Of a stretch of 64,000 nt of DNA, positions 8,143 to 17,604 are shown in pieces (within the stretch, counting starts at the first letter, position 1; each line of letters begins with the position of its first letter). The position numbers and the translations under genes were made by a program. The notes beneath the pieces are model-generated. The model saw only the letters and a program-made list of their open reading frames with translations, had not been told where the DNA came from and made no database searches. Origin of the DNA: MPNP01 sp026709725 (GTDB lineage: Bacteria > Pseudomonadota > Alphaproteobacteria > Rhodobacterales > Rhodobacteraceae); the NCBI GenBank assembly GCA_965200805.1, contig OZ241384.1, forward strand, positions 1,364,001-1,428,000, given 5' to 3'.

Positions 8143-10051
8143 GGGTGTGATCCTCGTATGGCTGACTCGGAAATCTGCAAGTCCCTGATAATAGGTGATC
8201 CGTCAAAATCGCATTGCGCCCCGATCAGCGATTCGGCGATGAATCCACCCCACCCGCACGCGAATTCCCTGGGCTTGTGACCTGGAACAGGGTCGAGTGC
8301 TCCCCATCAGAAACCCCTCCCCCGGAGGACAGCACAGGAGCACTCCCGGACGCACCTGCACTCCGCACCATCCCCTGCCAGGACAGAAGAGGTCGCCGCC
8401 CCGGAGGAGACCCCCACCCCGGAGGGGATCACTCTTGGGGCAGCGCGCCACCGGCCCCCGATCATGACGCCCCGGCACCGGCACTCCCCGGCGGCGGCGA
8501 CGGCACGGCTGCAGGAGACGGAGATCACCCGTGATCTCAAGACACTGTTCAGGGCGGATCCTCCCATCGACATCGGAGCCATTGGGCCGGGACCGCCCTC
8601 CGCGATGCCGTGGGCCGGATGGCCTGCATGATCCCCGTCCATCAGGGTGAGGGCGGACAGTCGGGGCCCTGGATGACCCGTCCCCGTCCATCGAGCACAA
8701 CGGCAGGAGCGATCGCCGTGCGCCCGCCTCCCGGGGCAGGTCACGACACTGTTCGGGACCGTCTCCTTCCAGCGCTCACGCTACCGTCCCTCCGGCAAAG
8801 GGGCGGCCTGGGTCCCCCGGAGCAGATCCCGGGCCTCCACGGGCCGGATGACACCGGCCGCCGCCGGTCTGTCCTGGCGGGCATGCCCGCCCGTGAGTGT
8901 GCGGACCTCTGGCGGCGCTTCCGGGTCAGGGGCCCTCCGTGAGCAGCCTGGTCCGGCTGGTGGGGGATGTGGGCGCGCGCATGGAGACGGAGGGCGACCG
9001 GATGCTGGATGACATCCGTTCGGACGCGCCCCTCCATCCCGGGCCCCGACGGATCCGACCCCGGCCCTCCTGGTCTCCCTTGACGGGGCGCGGGTGCGGA
9101 TGTGTGCCGAGACGCTGGAGGGGCGGGACCTCGAGCGGGGCTGGCGGGAAGCGGCCTGCGGCGTGGTCGCCGAGCTCGATGCAACCGGGGCCATCCTGTG
9201 CCAGCGGACATTCGCCCGTCTCCCCGAGACCGGCAAGACGGGCCTCAAGAGGCAGATCGGTGCCGAGGTGTGGCACCGCCATGATCCATGACGACCCGAT
9301 GGGACAGGCCGCGGCCGCGGGACGCACCCTGACGCTGGTGGCCGTGGCCCTCCGTCATGATGACGGGTTGGGGTGCGAAGGACAACTGGTCCTTCCTTGA
9401 ACAGTTCAGCCCGGACATCATGCCCAATCCATCCATCATCACTCTGGGACTACTGGCACCTGATCCAGCACCTGGGCGCGGCCGCCACGGCCGCCCCAAC
9501 ATCACCATTCCGGGGAGGGCAGCGATGCCGGCAGGGCCTGGCTCGAGACCCGGAAGGAGAGGCTGCTTGGGGAGACCCACGGGGCCGGCAAGGTCATCGA
9601 CGCCCTGCGCTATCTCCTCCGCAAGCAGACGGAGGGCAGCCCGGCCCATGACGCGATCAGGGCCGTCATCGGATACTGCCGCAACAACCGCGGGCGCATG
9701 GGCCCGAATGGTGATGACGGGGCGGCGCGGGATGCCGGGGTGCCCATTGCGAGCGGCGCGGCCCGTGCCGCCAACAAGACCCTCGTGGGCGTGCGCATGA
9801 AGCGCAGCGGGGCCAGCTGGGGACGGTCCGGGGGGACCGGTGTCCTTGCCTCCCGGGCCCTCCTCACGTCGGACCGGTTTGATGCGGCCCCGGCCCGGAT
9901 GGCGGCGACATGGCGACCGCCCGGGGCTGACCGGTCAGTCAATGACAACGGGCTCCGCCTGGCGCGGGCGGCCTGATTCGGCCGAATCGGGTCAGGAACC
10001 GGGGCGCGTCGGGAAATGTCACGAAAAGTCAGCCATAGGAGAATCACTCCC
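8143..10051. mobile_element. ISKra4-family insertion sequence, decayed (long copy)
   Basis: About 1.9 kb, very GC-rich, with imperfect inverted ends: left GGGTGTGATCCTCGTATGGC, right inverted GGGAGTGATTCTCCTATGGC. The interior carries remnants of an ISKra4-type transposase. No matching target duplication is seen: the left flank is methyltransferase coding sequence and the right flank is unrelated. The short copy at 311-736 has the same ends. Confidence 0.75.
8740..9960 (+). pseudogene. ISKra4-family transposase, multiply frameshifted
   Basis: Pieces of one protein appear in order across different forward frames: FGTVSFQRSRYRPSG (about 8750), LVRLVGDVGARMETEGDRML (about 8945), GWREAACGVVAELDATGAIL (about 9139), GAKDNWSFLEQF (about 9377) and PIASGAARAANKTLVGVRMK (about 9745). 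These match the order of motifs in ISKra4 transposases, where the GAKDNW and PIGSG...AxKTLV segments are well conserved. At least three frame changes separate them, so no product is possible. Confidence 0.7.
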
Positions 10052-10288
10052 GGCCGGGACGTTTGGCCTTGTTATCAGTGATGATCTGATCAAAGATCAC
10101 TATATGAGATTGATGCGTGGTTGAAGACGATCAAAAAATCCAAAGGAAATTCTCCTTCACGCGATTCAAGGAGAAGAGCAAGACATTGTTGATCCTGGTG
10201 CAGATAGGGAAGCTCGTCAGCTTGGTAGTGGAAAATCCGTAAAGGCAATTGGGGATATAGCAAGAACAAGCGAAGCAGCACGGAAGAG

Positions 10289-10507
10289 GTGTTTCGGGAT
10301 CATTTCGAGCGTATCGCCATCCTGTCACTTTATGTGATCTGGGTTGTCGCGTGTCTCCTGAATCTGGTGTGGGTTTACCATTTGGTATCTCCTGAATCCT
10401 GGCCGAGACTCCCTGAAAACAGAGTTGACGGAATTCAAGCGATCGTGACGGGAGGTGCGATCGTCGGTAGAGCGGGGCAGCACTTCAGAAAACGCATCGG
10501 AAATTGA
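10289..10507 (+). CDS. Small membrane protein, uncertain
   Basis: 72 residues from a GTG. One strong membrane segment (IAILSLYVIWVVACLLNLVWVYHLV) and a short basic tail. Just upstream another frame reads a hydrophilic stretch (QGEEQDIVDPGADREARQLG), so the real gene may begin near 10130 and be broken by a frameshift around 10285. No family recognised. It lies between the decayed ISKra4 element and gcrA. Confidence 0.35.
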   Translation: MFRDHFERIAILSLYVIWVVACLLNLVWVYHLVSPESWPRLPENRVDGIQAIVTGGAIVGRAGQHFRKRIGN

Positions 10508-10634
10508 TACCGCACCGCTTCACAGAATCCTGATGCCGGCACATCCGGCTCCGATCCTGGCAGCATCGTGTCAATCTTCCCGGCACGGCATCGGGTGATC
10601 GACATCCTGTGCGTCATGTGATCGGATCATATGC

Positions 10635-11153
10635 TCACTTGGTGGGACTGCTGCTCTCGGGAGCGCCGGATTTGGGGCTGTTCTGGTAGGCAAGCTCGCT
10701 GTGTTCGGAGCAGTAGGGTTTGTCGATGACGCTTTGTTTGCCGCAGAACCAGAAATGTTTCGTTGAGGGATCACCGATGGGCCAGCGGCAGGTTCTGCTG
10801 GAAAGGTACATGAGTGGCAGACGCTTCATGTTGATCTGCTCATTGTGCGCTTCAGCGTCCAGCACTTCCTGCGATTTTGTGGCGTTGTTGGGGGCGGAGA
10901 TCATGCCCGCATCCGGCCCTTTCGTTGAAGCGTGATGATCGTCAGCGGACGTCGAGTCATCCGAAGGCCGGTCCGGTGAATTGATCGCAGCATCCTCATC
11001 AGTCTGTCGCTTGACATTCAACCGGTTCATTTTGCCAATGACCGCGTTTCGGGACTTGTTGATTACGTTTGCAATTTGCTGAGCGGATGCTCCTGCAGCC
11101 CACATCTCGCTGGCCTGCTTAATCTGCTCTTCTGTCCACGTGCTTTGCGCCAT
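10635..11153 (-). CDS. gcrA: GcrA cell-cycle regulator
   Basis: 172 residues from the ATG at 11153; a longer upstream frame has no family resemblance. The N-terminus is the GcrA helix-turn-helix (WTEEQIKQASEMWAAG, QQIANVI, SRNAVIGKMNRL). A variable Ser/Asp-rich linker (about 55-110) leads to the C-terminal sigma70-interacting part with TCRWPIGDP, FCGK and PYCSEHSELAY. In Caulobacter, GcrA activates promoters together with sigma70 and responds to CcrM methylation of GANTC. It is divergent from argD, a neighbourhood found in other alphaproteobacteria. The W near the N-terminus reads WTEEQ as expected. Good evidence for the class of organism. Confidence 0.93.
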   Translation of the reverse strand: MAQSTWTEEQIKQASEMWAAGASAQQIANVINKSRNAVIGKMNRLNVKRQTDEDAAINSPDRPSDDSTSADDHHASTKGPDAGMISAPNNATKSQEVLDAEAHNEQINMKRLPLMYLSSRTCRWPIGDPSTKHFWFCGKQSVIDKPYCSEHSELAYQNSPKSGAPESSSPTK

Positions 11154-11389
11154 CCGTCCGTGACCTTCCTGAAATGATTTGGTACATGCTGTCCGCAGAT
11201 GGGACAGTTCCGTAGGAGTAAATCTAGGGATTGCCATGGAGTATTGCAAGGCCTGACCCTGCCGGGTGAGAGAGGAAAGGGCGGGCCGGCGCAATCTCGC
11301 ATTCTCATCGTGTTCACGATAGAGGGCCGCATATCGATGATCACAATGATTGGATAGTCGATCCAGGGGCGATTGCAGGGTCAGGGATA

Positions 11390-12574
11390 ATGTCAGAATC
11401 AGTCTTGCCGGTTTTTCAGCGGGCACCGCTTTGCTTTGAGCGAGGAGAGGGGTGCTGGCTCTATGATGCACATGGAGAGGCGTATCTGGATGCCGGGAGT
11501 GGTATTGCCGTAACATCACTTGGTCATGCACACACTGAACTGGTGGATGTGTTGCGGGAGCAGGCCGGGATTCTGTGGCACACTTCAAACCTTTATGAGG
11601 TCGCAGGCCAGAAGACGCTGGCGGACATGCTGGTCGATGCAACCTTCGCGGACACGGTTTTCCTTACCAACAGCGGGACGGAAGCCATGGAGGCGGCCGT
11701 CAAGATGGCGCGGCGGTACTGGCATGTGCGCGGTCAGAAGGAACGGAAAACCATTGTCACCCTGGAAGGGTCATTCCATGGCCGGTCGCTGGGGATGATC
11801 TCTGCGGCGGGGAGCCGGAAACTGGTTGATGGATTCGAGCCCCTGTTGCCTGGTTTTGTGCAGATTCCTGTGGGTGATGTGGACAGCGTTGCCGCGGTGC
11901 TTGATGAGACATGTGCGGCAATCATGGTTGAGACAGTCCAGGGCGAAGGCGGGATCGTGCCGCTTGCGGATGAATACCTGCGGCAGCTGCGAGAATTATG
12001 CGATGCGAGCGGGGCACTGCTGATCCTGGATGAGATCCAGTGCGGGGCGGGGCGCACCGGTAAACTCTTTGCCCATGAATGGGCTGGTATCACGCCGGAT
12101 ATCATGGGGATTGCCAAGGGGATTGGCTCAGGATTCCCAATGGGTGCCTGCCTTGCGACAAGGGACGCGGCAATCGGGATGACAGTGGGAACCCATGGCA
12201 CAACGTTTGGCGGAAATCCGCTGGCCTGTGCGGTGGGTGCAAAAGTGCTTGAGGTTCTCAGGCGTCATGGATTTCTGTCGCATGTTCAGGAGGTTGCCGG
12301 GAGCCTCAGGGACGGTCTTGATGCATTGGTTGCAGACAATCGGGATCTCTTTGATTGTGTACGGGGACGGGGCCTGATGCTGGGTTTGAAGTGCCGCGTG
12401 GTGAACACAGACCTTATCGCTGCCGGATATGCCGGGCATCTCCTGACCGTACCGGCCTCCGACAATGTGATCCGGATCCTGCCACCTCTGATCATGACAG
12501 GGAATGAGGCGGGGATGGTTCTGGAAAGACTCAAGGGAGCGGTTGTCCGGTATCGGGAGGGTTGCCGTGCCTGA
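11390..12574 (+). CDS. argD: Acetylornithine aminotransferase
   Basis: 394 residues, PLP-dependent class III aminotransferase. Visible are NSGTEAMEAAVKMAR (phosphate loop), GSFHGRSLG, the Asp of LILDEIQCGAGRTG and the Schiff-base lysine segment GIAKGIGSGFPMGAC. It transfers an amino group from glutamate to N-acetylglutamate semialdehyde in arginine synthesis (cytoplasm). The stop overlaps the start of argF, so the two are translationally coupled. Family members can also act on succinyldiaminopimelate; the argF linkage favours arginine synthesis. Confidence 0.93.
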   Translation: MSESVLPVFQRAPLCFERGEGCWLYDAHGEAYLDAGSGIAVTSLGHAHTELVDVLREQAGILWHTSNLYEVAGQKTLADMLVDATFADTVFLTNSGTEAMEAAVKMARRYWHVRGQKERKTIVTLEGSFHGRSLGMISAAGSRKLVDGFEPLLPGFVQIPVGDVDSVAAVLDETCAAIMVETVQGEGGIVPLADEYLRQLRELCDASGALLILDEIQCGAGRTGKLFAHEWAGITPDIMGIAKGIGSGFPMGACLATRDAAIGMTVGTHGTTFGGNPLACAVGAKVLEVLRRHGFLSHVQEVAGSLRDGLDALVADNRDLFDCVRGRGLMLGLKCRVVNTDLIAAGYAGHLLTVPASDNVIRILPPLIMTGNEAGMVLERLKGAVVRYREGCRA

Positions 12575-13496
12575 TTTTCTCGAAATCGCGTCTCTGTCGA
12601 GGGATGACCTTCGGCGTATTCTGGCGACCGCGCACACATTGAAATCCGCAAGAGGATCCCTGCCCAGAGGGGCTCCGGATCCATCCCCGGCCCTTGATGG
12701 TCATATGGCCGCCCTCCTGTTCGAGAAGCCGTCAACGCGGACACGGCTGTCATTTGATATTGGCGTCCGGCAGCTTGGCGGTCAGTCCGTTGTTCTCTCA
12801 TCACAGGATCTGCATCTTGGTCAGGGCGGCGAGACCATTGGCGACACGGCAGCCGTCCTCTCGCGCTATGTGGATCTCATCATGATCCGGACATTTGCCG
12901 GTGACACGCTCCATGAGATGGCAAGACATGCCTCCGTTCCTGTCATCAACGGCCTGTCAAATGAGAGTCATCCATGTCAGATCATGGCGGATATCATGAC
13001 ATTTGAGGAACGCGCAGGCACAATCGAAGGAAAACAGATCGCCTGGCTCGGCAGTGGTAACAATGTCTGCTGCACGATGATGGAGGCAGCGGCCGTGTTT
13101 GGGTTCGCGATGGCAATCAGCGGACCTGATCATGCCCTGCCCAGCCGGGAACGCCTTCTCGGTGCGCGTGCGGCCGGTGCGGAAATACGCGTGATGTCAG
13201 ATGCCAGGGAGGCCGTCAGGGAGGCCGATCTCATTGTCACCGATGTCTGGCAGTCCATGCATGAGACAGAGATGGCGAATCTTGAGGATCTTTTTCTCCC
13301 CTATCAGGTCAATGATGACCTGATGTCAGCCGCTCCCAACTCTGCCCTGTTCATGCATTGCCTGCCTGCGCACCGTGGGATGGAGGTGACCTCCACGGTC
13401 CTTGACGGCCCGCACTCTGTCGTTCTTGATGAAGCCGAGAACAGGCTCCATGTGCAAAAAGCCATCATGCTCTGGTGTCTGGGGCGGCTCGATTGA
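12567..13496 (+). CDS. argF: Ornithine carbamoyltransferase
   Basis: 309 residues from a GTG at 12567, chosen because GGGAGG (12555-12560) precedes it and it overlaps the argD stop by a few bases; a longer frame into argD is not needed. Motifs: FEKPSTRTRLSFD (carbamoyl phosphate site), SHPCQIMAD, and HCLPAHRG near the C-terminus. It makes citrulline from ornithine and carbamoyl phosphate. Length and motifs are normal for the anabolic enzyme. Confidence 0.94.
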   Translation: MPDFLEIASLSRDDLRRILATAHTLKSARGSLPRGAPDPSPALDGHMAALLFEKPSTRTRLSFDIGVRQLGGQSVVLSSQDLHLGQGGETIGDTAAVLSRYVDLIMIRTFAGDTLHEMARHASVPVINGLSNESHPCQIMADIMTFEERAGTIEGKQIAWLGSGNNVCCTMMEAAAVFGFAMAISGPDHALPSRERLLGARAAGAEIRVMSDAREAVREADLIVTDVWQSMHETEMANLEDLFLPYQVNDDLMSAAPNSALFMHCLPAHRGMEVTSTVLDGPHSVVLDEAENRLHVQKAIMLWCLGRLD

Positions 13497-13548
13497 CAAT
13501 GCGAACAGTGCGCATCGTCAGGAGGCTGTGGCTGTTGCGGTCCGGAAG

Positions 13549-14559
13549 ATGGGCAAATCAGCGCTTAACCATCGCTTTGCAGCGCACACAACGGACTCCA
13601 CGAGGGGATTGAGAGCAGTCTTGGCCGTCTCCAACACGCTGCGTGGTGGCCTCTTCATCATCTGCGGGACATCACTGATTGGCCTGATTGACAACTTCGT
13701 GCCAATCATCGCCGAGCAGCATGGCGTGTGGCAGTTTCACATGATCCGATCCGTGATGGCGGGTTTGCTGGTTGTGCTCTATTGCCGGGTCCGAGGATTA
13801 AGGATTTGGCCGAAACGGCTGCAGCCGGTCTTTGTCCGTTCAGTCTTCATTGCCATCTCAATGATCCTCTACTTTGGCTCAATCTCACTGATGCCGATCG
13901 CTGAAGCCGGTGCGGCCCTGTTCAGTTCGCCCATCTTCATTCTGATCTTCTCCCTGCTGTTCTTCGGGACGCGGATTGGCATTCACCGCACTCTGGCTGT
14001 CGGGATTGGCTTTGCCGGCGTGCTGCTGGTTCTGAAGCCCGATCCGACCCATCTCGGTGTGATCACCTTCGTTCCGATGCTGGCCGGTCTCTTCTACGCG
14101 CTCTCCCAGCTATGGACACGGCACTTCTGTGCTGCCGAAAACACGGCGACCATCCTGCTGGGCTTCCTGACAATGATTGGACTCTTTGGTTTGGCGGGGA
14201 CCGCGTTTCTGACGCTTTTTCCACCGCCAGCGGCCTGGGTGGCCATGGCCCCATTCTTCTTTTCCGGCTGGCAGCCTGTGACATGGACATTCCTGTTCTG
14301 GACCGCGATCCAGGCTGTTGGCTCGAATATTGCGGTTGCCTGCCTCATCCGGGGATATCAGATTGCCGAACCCACCCGTGTTGCGGTCTACGAATACAGT
14401 TTCCTTCTCTTCGCCGGTCTTTGGGGCTGGCTTCTGTGGGGCCAGATTCCAGACATGTTCAGTCTCCTCGGCATTGCCCTGATCATTGGAGCCGGAATCA
14501 CCATTGTGCTGCGCGCCAATCGTCTGCCCGGAGAACAGGATGCCCCCGATCATTCGTGA
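13549..14559 (+). CDS. EamA-family (DMT superfamily) transporter
   Basis: About 336 residues with ten predicted membrane segments in two EamA-like halves; conserved features include GTSLIGLIDNFVPIIAE at the start and AGVLLVLKPDP at the end of the first half. Export of a small metabolite or amino acid is typical of the family; substrate unknown. The start is uncertain: ATG 13549 or GTG 13528 (just after AGGAGG at 13520-13525, rather close). It follows argF by about 50 bp and may be in the same transcript. Confidence 0.8.
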   Translation: MGKSALNHRFAAHTTDSTRGLRAVLAVSNTLRGGLFIICGTSLIGLIDNFVPIIAEQHGVWQFHMIRSVMAGLLVVLYCRVRGLRIWPKRLQPVFVRSVFIAISMILYFGSISLMPIAEAGAALFSSPIFILIFSLLFFGTRIGIHRTLAVGIGFAGVLLVLKPDPTHLGVITFVPMLAGLFYALSQLWTRHFCAAENTATILLGFLTMIGLFGLAGTAFLTLFPPPAAWVAMAPFFFSGWQPVTWTFLFWTAIQAVGSNIAVACLIRGYQIAEPTRVAVYEYSFLLFAGLWGWLLWGQIPDMFSLLGIALIIGAGITIVLRANRLPGEQDAPDHS

Positions 14560-14733
14560 ACACACCATTCCGCTCAGGATGATGCAATCGGATGATAAAG
14601 TGTTTGACAATTCAGGTGAGTTGAATCACCGTAAGACCCGTGTGAACAGCCAATGTCCCCCGGCAGGTCGTCAATGGTCAGTGCTTGCCAGCGGTCAGGA
14701 ATAGGCCCTTGAGAACAGAAATGGGAAATCTGA

Positions 14734-15543
14734 ATGGTTGAGAATCGTGTCAGGTCCGTCTGGAGTTGCGGTCAGGCAGCGTTGAACGGCTGGTTGTCGA
14801 TACCGGACCCGTTTGTCGCCGAAATCATGTCGTGCCATGAGTTCGACAGTCTCACCATCGACATGCAGCATGGACTGATTGATTACACTGATCTTGTCCC
14901 GATGCTCCAGGCCATGCATTCCTCCAATGTCACCCCCTTTGCCCGGGTTCCCTGGCTTGATCCAGCCATCATCATGCGTGTTCTTGATGCGGGTGTGCGG
15001 GGCGTCATCTGTCCCATGATCAACAATCGCAAGCAGGCAGACGCGTTCGTTTCATATTGCCGTTATCCACCGCAGGGCACACGCAGTTTTGGCCCCATAC
15101 GGTCAATTGTTGCTTTTGGGGCCGACTATTATGACCGGGCCAATGAGGATGTCCTGGCCTTTGCCATGGTTGAGACTGCCGAAGGCTATGCCAATCTTGA
15201 TGCAATCGCTGCCACGCCCGGTCTGGACGGCATCTATGTCGGACCCTCGGACCTGACATTGGGGCTGACCAAAGGGCAGGCTGCGCCGGCACTTGACCGG
15301 GAAGAGCCGGTCATGATCGATGCAATCCGGACGATCCAGAAGGCCTGCGCCGGGGCCGGTATCCGTGCAGGACTTCACACCGGGTCGGCCGGCTACGCCA
15401 TTCGTGCCGTGAGCTGGAACTTTGATCTTGTCACGCTGAACAGCGACACCAAACTTCTTGATACAGCCGCGGCCGAGCATATCGGCGATGTCCGCTCACG
15501 GCTGAAGAATTCCTCCACAGCATCCGCCGCGGACCAGGACTGA
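14734..15543 (+). CDS. HpcH/HpaI-type aldolase
   Basis: 269 residues. Class II pyruvate aldolase fold with the conserved DMQHG, the arginine of FARVPW, the metal-binding Glu in VETAEGYANLD and GIYVGPSDLTLGLT with the metal Asp. Members cleave 2-keto-4-hydroxy acids to pyruvate plus an aldehyde in aromatic or sugar-acid degradation. No other catabolic genes are adjacent, so the substrate is not deducible. The start at 14734 follows a purine-rich stretch but no strong ribosome site. Confidence 0.87.
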   Translation: MVENRVRSVWSCGQAALNGWLSIPDPFVAEIMSCHEFDSLTIDMQHGLIDYTDLVPMLQAMHSSNVTPFARVPWLDPAIIMRVLDAGVRGVICPMINNRKQADAFVSYCRYPPQGTRSFGPIRSIVAFGADYYDRANEDVLAFAMVETAEGYANLDAIAATPGLDGIYVGPSDLTLGLTKGQAAPALDREEPVMIDAIRTIQKACAGAGIRAGLHTGSAGYAIRAVSWNFDLVTLNSDTKLLDTAAAEHIGDVRSRLKNSSTASAADQD

Positions 15544-15651
15544 TCCCCAGGGTAACGCTCCAGTCGTGACACCCCAAGGTCGCCCCAGAGGCGCCCCAAA
15601 AGGGCAACCAGGGTCATCCCAACGGGCTATCGCAGGGCAATCGGGTCTTCC

Positions 15652-16062
15652 ATGATCCTCCATGCATCATCAGTTGCCTTCGGGATGGGTGGAGCGCTGA
15701 TTTTCGGACAATCCGGAGCAGGGAAGTCAGCACTCGCCCTTGAGATGATCAGTCGCGGGGCGCAGATGATCGCGGATGATCGTACGAAAATCGCATCCCG
15801 ACATGGCGACCTTTGGGCATCACCTGTCAGTCGGACCCGGGGGCTGATTGAGGTCAGAGGTGTTGGAATTCTACACTGCCCGACCCTTGAGAGTGCCAGA
15901 CTCATTCTGGTCATTGACCTGGATCAGGAAGAAACCGACCGCCTGCCACCCCGGCGCGAGACCTGTATCCTCAATCACGCATTACCCGTCATCCATGCCC
16001 GCAATCACCCCGGTATTGCCGCCGCCGCACTGCTCTGGCTTGCCCACGGCAGGGCCCAATAA
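15652..16062 (+). CDS. hprK: HPr kinase/phosphorylase, short alphaproteobacterial form
   Basis: 136 residues, lacking the N-terminal domain of Firmicutes HprK as is usual in alphaproteobacteria. Walker A is GQSGAGKSALALE (about 19-31); the HprK signature IEVRGVGI follows at about 66. It phosphorylates HPr on its regulatory serine and can reverse this, coupling the incomplete PTS to carbon and nitrogen control. Normally EIIA-Man and HPr follow immediately; here about 2.9 kb of inserted DNA lies between. Confidence 0.9.
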   Translation: MILHASSVAFGMGGALIFGQSGAGKSALALEMISRGAQMIADDRTKIASRHGDLWASPVSRTRGLIEVRGVGILHCPTLESARLILVIDLDQEETDRLPPRRETCILNHALPVIHARNHPGIAAAALLWLAHGRAQ

Positions 16063-16487
16063 AATCGGCAGGGCCGAGTCAAAAGTCAGGAAGACAGCGG
16101 TCGTGTCTTACTTTGAAAAAGAATGACAAATGCAAAAATGATTGATTCCGTGCAGATATCGCATTATTCGTGCAAATACTGCAAGAAAGGGGTCCTCCAA
16201 TGTCCCAGGGACCGCAAGGGCAGACACGCCCCGCTGATGTTGTCGCTTGTGCTGGCCAGCGCACAGTCCGCCTTGGCCAGGATCAGGATTGGACAGAGTT
16301 ATAGTGCTGTGAAGCGACGCAGGGGTGGGATAGGGTGCAACTCTGAGGAGCTATGTATGGTGTATCTTTGAGTCTGATGTTCTGCCAAGGGTTACGGCAA
16401 CCGACAAGAGGAAGGCGTAACGGGTCGATTGTGGTAGGATGGCCCCAACGACAGAGACGAAGATTTTTGGAGTTGTTGTTTTGCAAT
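16063..16487. other. Intergenic after hprK, no convincing gene
   Basis: A frame of 82 codons at 16123-16371 contains a CKYC pair but has no recognisable family or ribosome site. The stretch ends at MITE copy 3. Confidence 0.45.
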
Positions 16488-16636
16488 GGGGATTATATAC
16501 TTGAGTAACCAATTTCCTAATTTATCTCATATAATCAATGACATAAACCAACTGTACCCATAGATAGGAATTAAAGTATAAAATACTGATCCTTATGAAC
16601 TAATTTATTTTTTGGTTACTCAAGTATATAATCCCC
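16488..16636. mobile_element. MITE copy 3 (149 bp)
   Basis: Perfect inverted ends starting GGGGATTATATACTTGAGTA and an 8-bp target duplication TTTGCAAT at 16480-16487 and 16637-16644. The interior is related to copy 2, in opposite orientation. Confidence 0.93.
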
Positions 16637-16793
16637 TTTGCAATCCTTCCGGGCGGCGGGGATTCCGACAGTGATTTGTCCAATCAACACGAAAACCCGG
16701 ATCACCCCGCAACCTATCGTCCGACGGAGATTCAAATGCGAACTTCAATGAGCATGAGATCAGGATTTGGAACTCATCGAACACGCTGATCTT

Positions 16794-17122
16794 ATGGATT
16801 CAATAGCAATAGCAGCTCAACTTGGCAGATTGGATCTTGTTTCCTCACTCTTGGCTTCGATAGGGCTCATTCTGGTTGTTGGAGGTGTGTTCGCGTTTCT
16901 AAATCTGTGCAGATTGCCCGATCACATGCGACCAGAGAGGCACGGAAACTGGCTGAAGAAGTTGCCGAGAGATCTGCCAACGATTACCTGCAAAGGGAAT
17001 CACCAGACATCATCTATGCATACAAAGACATCATTCTTGATGAGATTTTGTCTGGTGATGATGTGAACCAAATGGCTGATGCCCAAAACGATCAAGAAGG
17101 TGCGGGCAATGAGACTCTCTGA
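16794..17122 (+). pseudogene. Membrane-anchored protein, frameshifted
   Basis: The first frame (from ATG 16794, or TTG 16767) encodes a membrane segment LVSSLLASIGLILVVGGVFAFL. Near 16895 the sense jumps by one base into the frame SVQIARSHATREARKLAEEVAERSANDYLQ, ending GNETL with a stop at 17122. Read together they make a plausible 110-residue protein: membrane anchor, then a charged helix. The end overlaps the following ImmA/IrrE gene, suggesting a coupled pair. A one-base sequencing error would restore it. Confidence 0.6.
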
Positions 17123-17597
17123 AGAATGGAACGTGTTTGTCGACGCAAGGAAATCTGTTCCGGTTCGTGTTGAAGACATACCGCAGAAACTCGGTCTTGA
17201 ATACAAAGAGGTTTATTTATCAAATGAAATTTCCGGGATGATTGAATGCACGGATTTACGATTTTCAATCAGGATCAACGCATCAGATCCAAAAACGCGG
17301 AAGCGTTTCACTTTGGCGCATGAACTGGGCCATTACATGCTTCATAGGCATTTGATTGGCGATGGTTTGGATGATGACCGGGCTTACAGAAGTACAGAGG
17401 CCGGAAAATACCACAACACACACATCGGACCCCGAGAAGAGACTGAAGCCAACCGATTTGCCGCCAGTCTTCTCATGCCGCGAGATCTGATTAGGCGCCA
17501 CAGGGATGATCTTCATGACGACACAGAAAAAATGGCTGATCTTTTTCAGGTTTCCAGGCAATCAATGTCAATAAGACTGAGCATAAAATATAAATGA
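17109..17597 (+). CDS. ImmA/IrrE-family metallopeptidase
   Basis: 162 residues from ATG 17109 (an earlier ATG at 17079 is possible). The zinc-protease motif HELGH lies in FTLAHELGHYMLH, with the downstream glutamate in REETEANRFAASLLMP and a final helix LFQVSRQSMSIRL, all typical. Relatives cleave repressors (ImmA of ICEBs1) or act as the toxin/activator partner of a transcription factor or Xre-type antitoxin. No Xre gene is adjacent; the partner here is the preceding broken membrane gene. A paralogue at 58509-59096 has been split by a MITE, and both are followed by an IS1 remnant. Confidence 0.88.
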   Translation: MRLSEEWNVFVDARKSVPVRVEDIPQKLGLEYKEVYLSNEISGMIECTDLRFSIRINASDPKTRKRFTLAHELGHYMLHRHLIGDGLDDDRAYRSTEAGKYHNTHIGPREETEANRFAASLLMPRDLIRRHRDDLHDDTEKMADLFQVSRQSMSIRLSIKYK

Positions 17598-17604
17598 GCA
17601 AATG

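Noticed and set aside
10635..11642. 335-codon version of the gcrA frame
   Set aside because: The extra N-terminus has no similarity; GcrA begins at MAQSTWTEE with the ATG at 11153, and the extension overlaps the argD start.
16123..16371. 82-codon frame with a Cys pair after hprK
   Set aside because: No ribosome site, no family resemblance, ends in low-quality sequence before the MITE.
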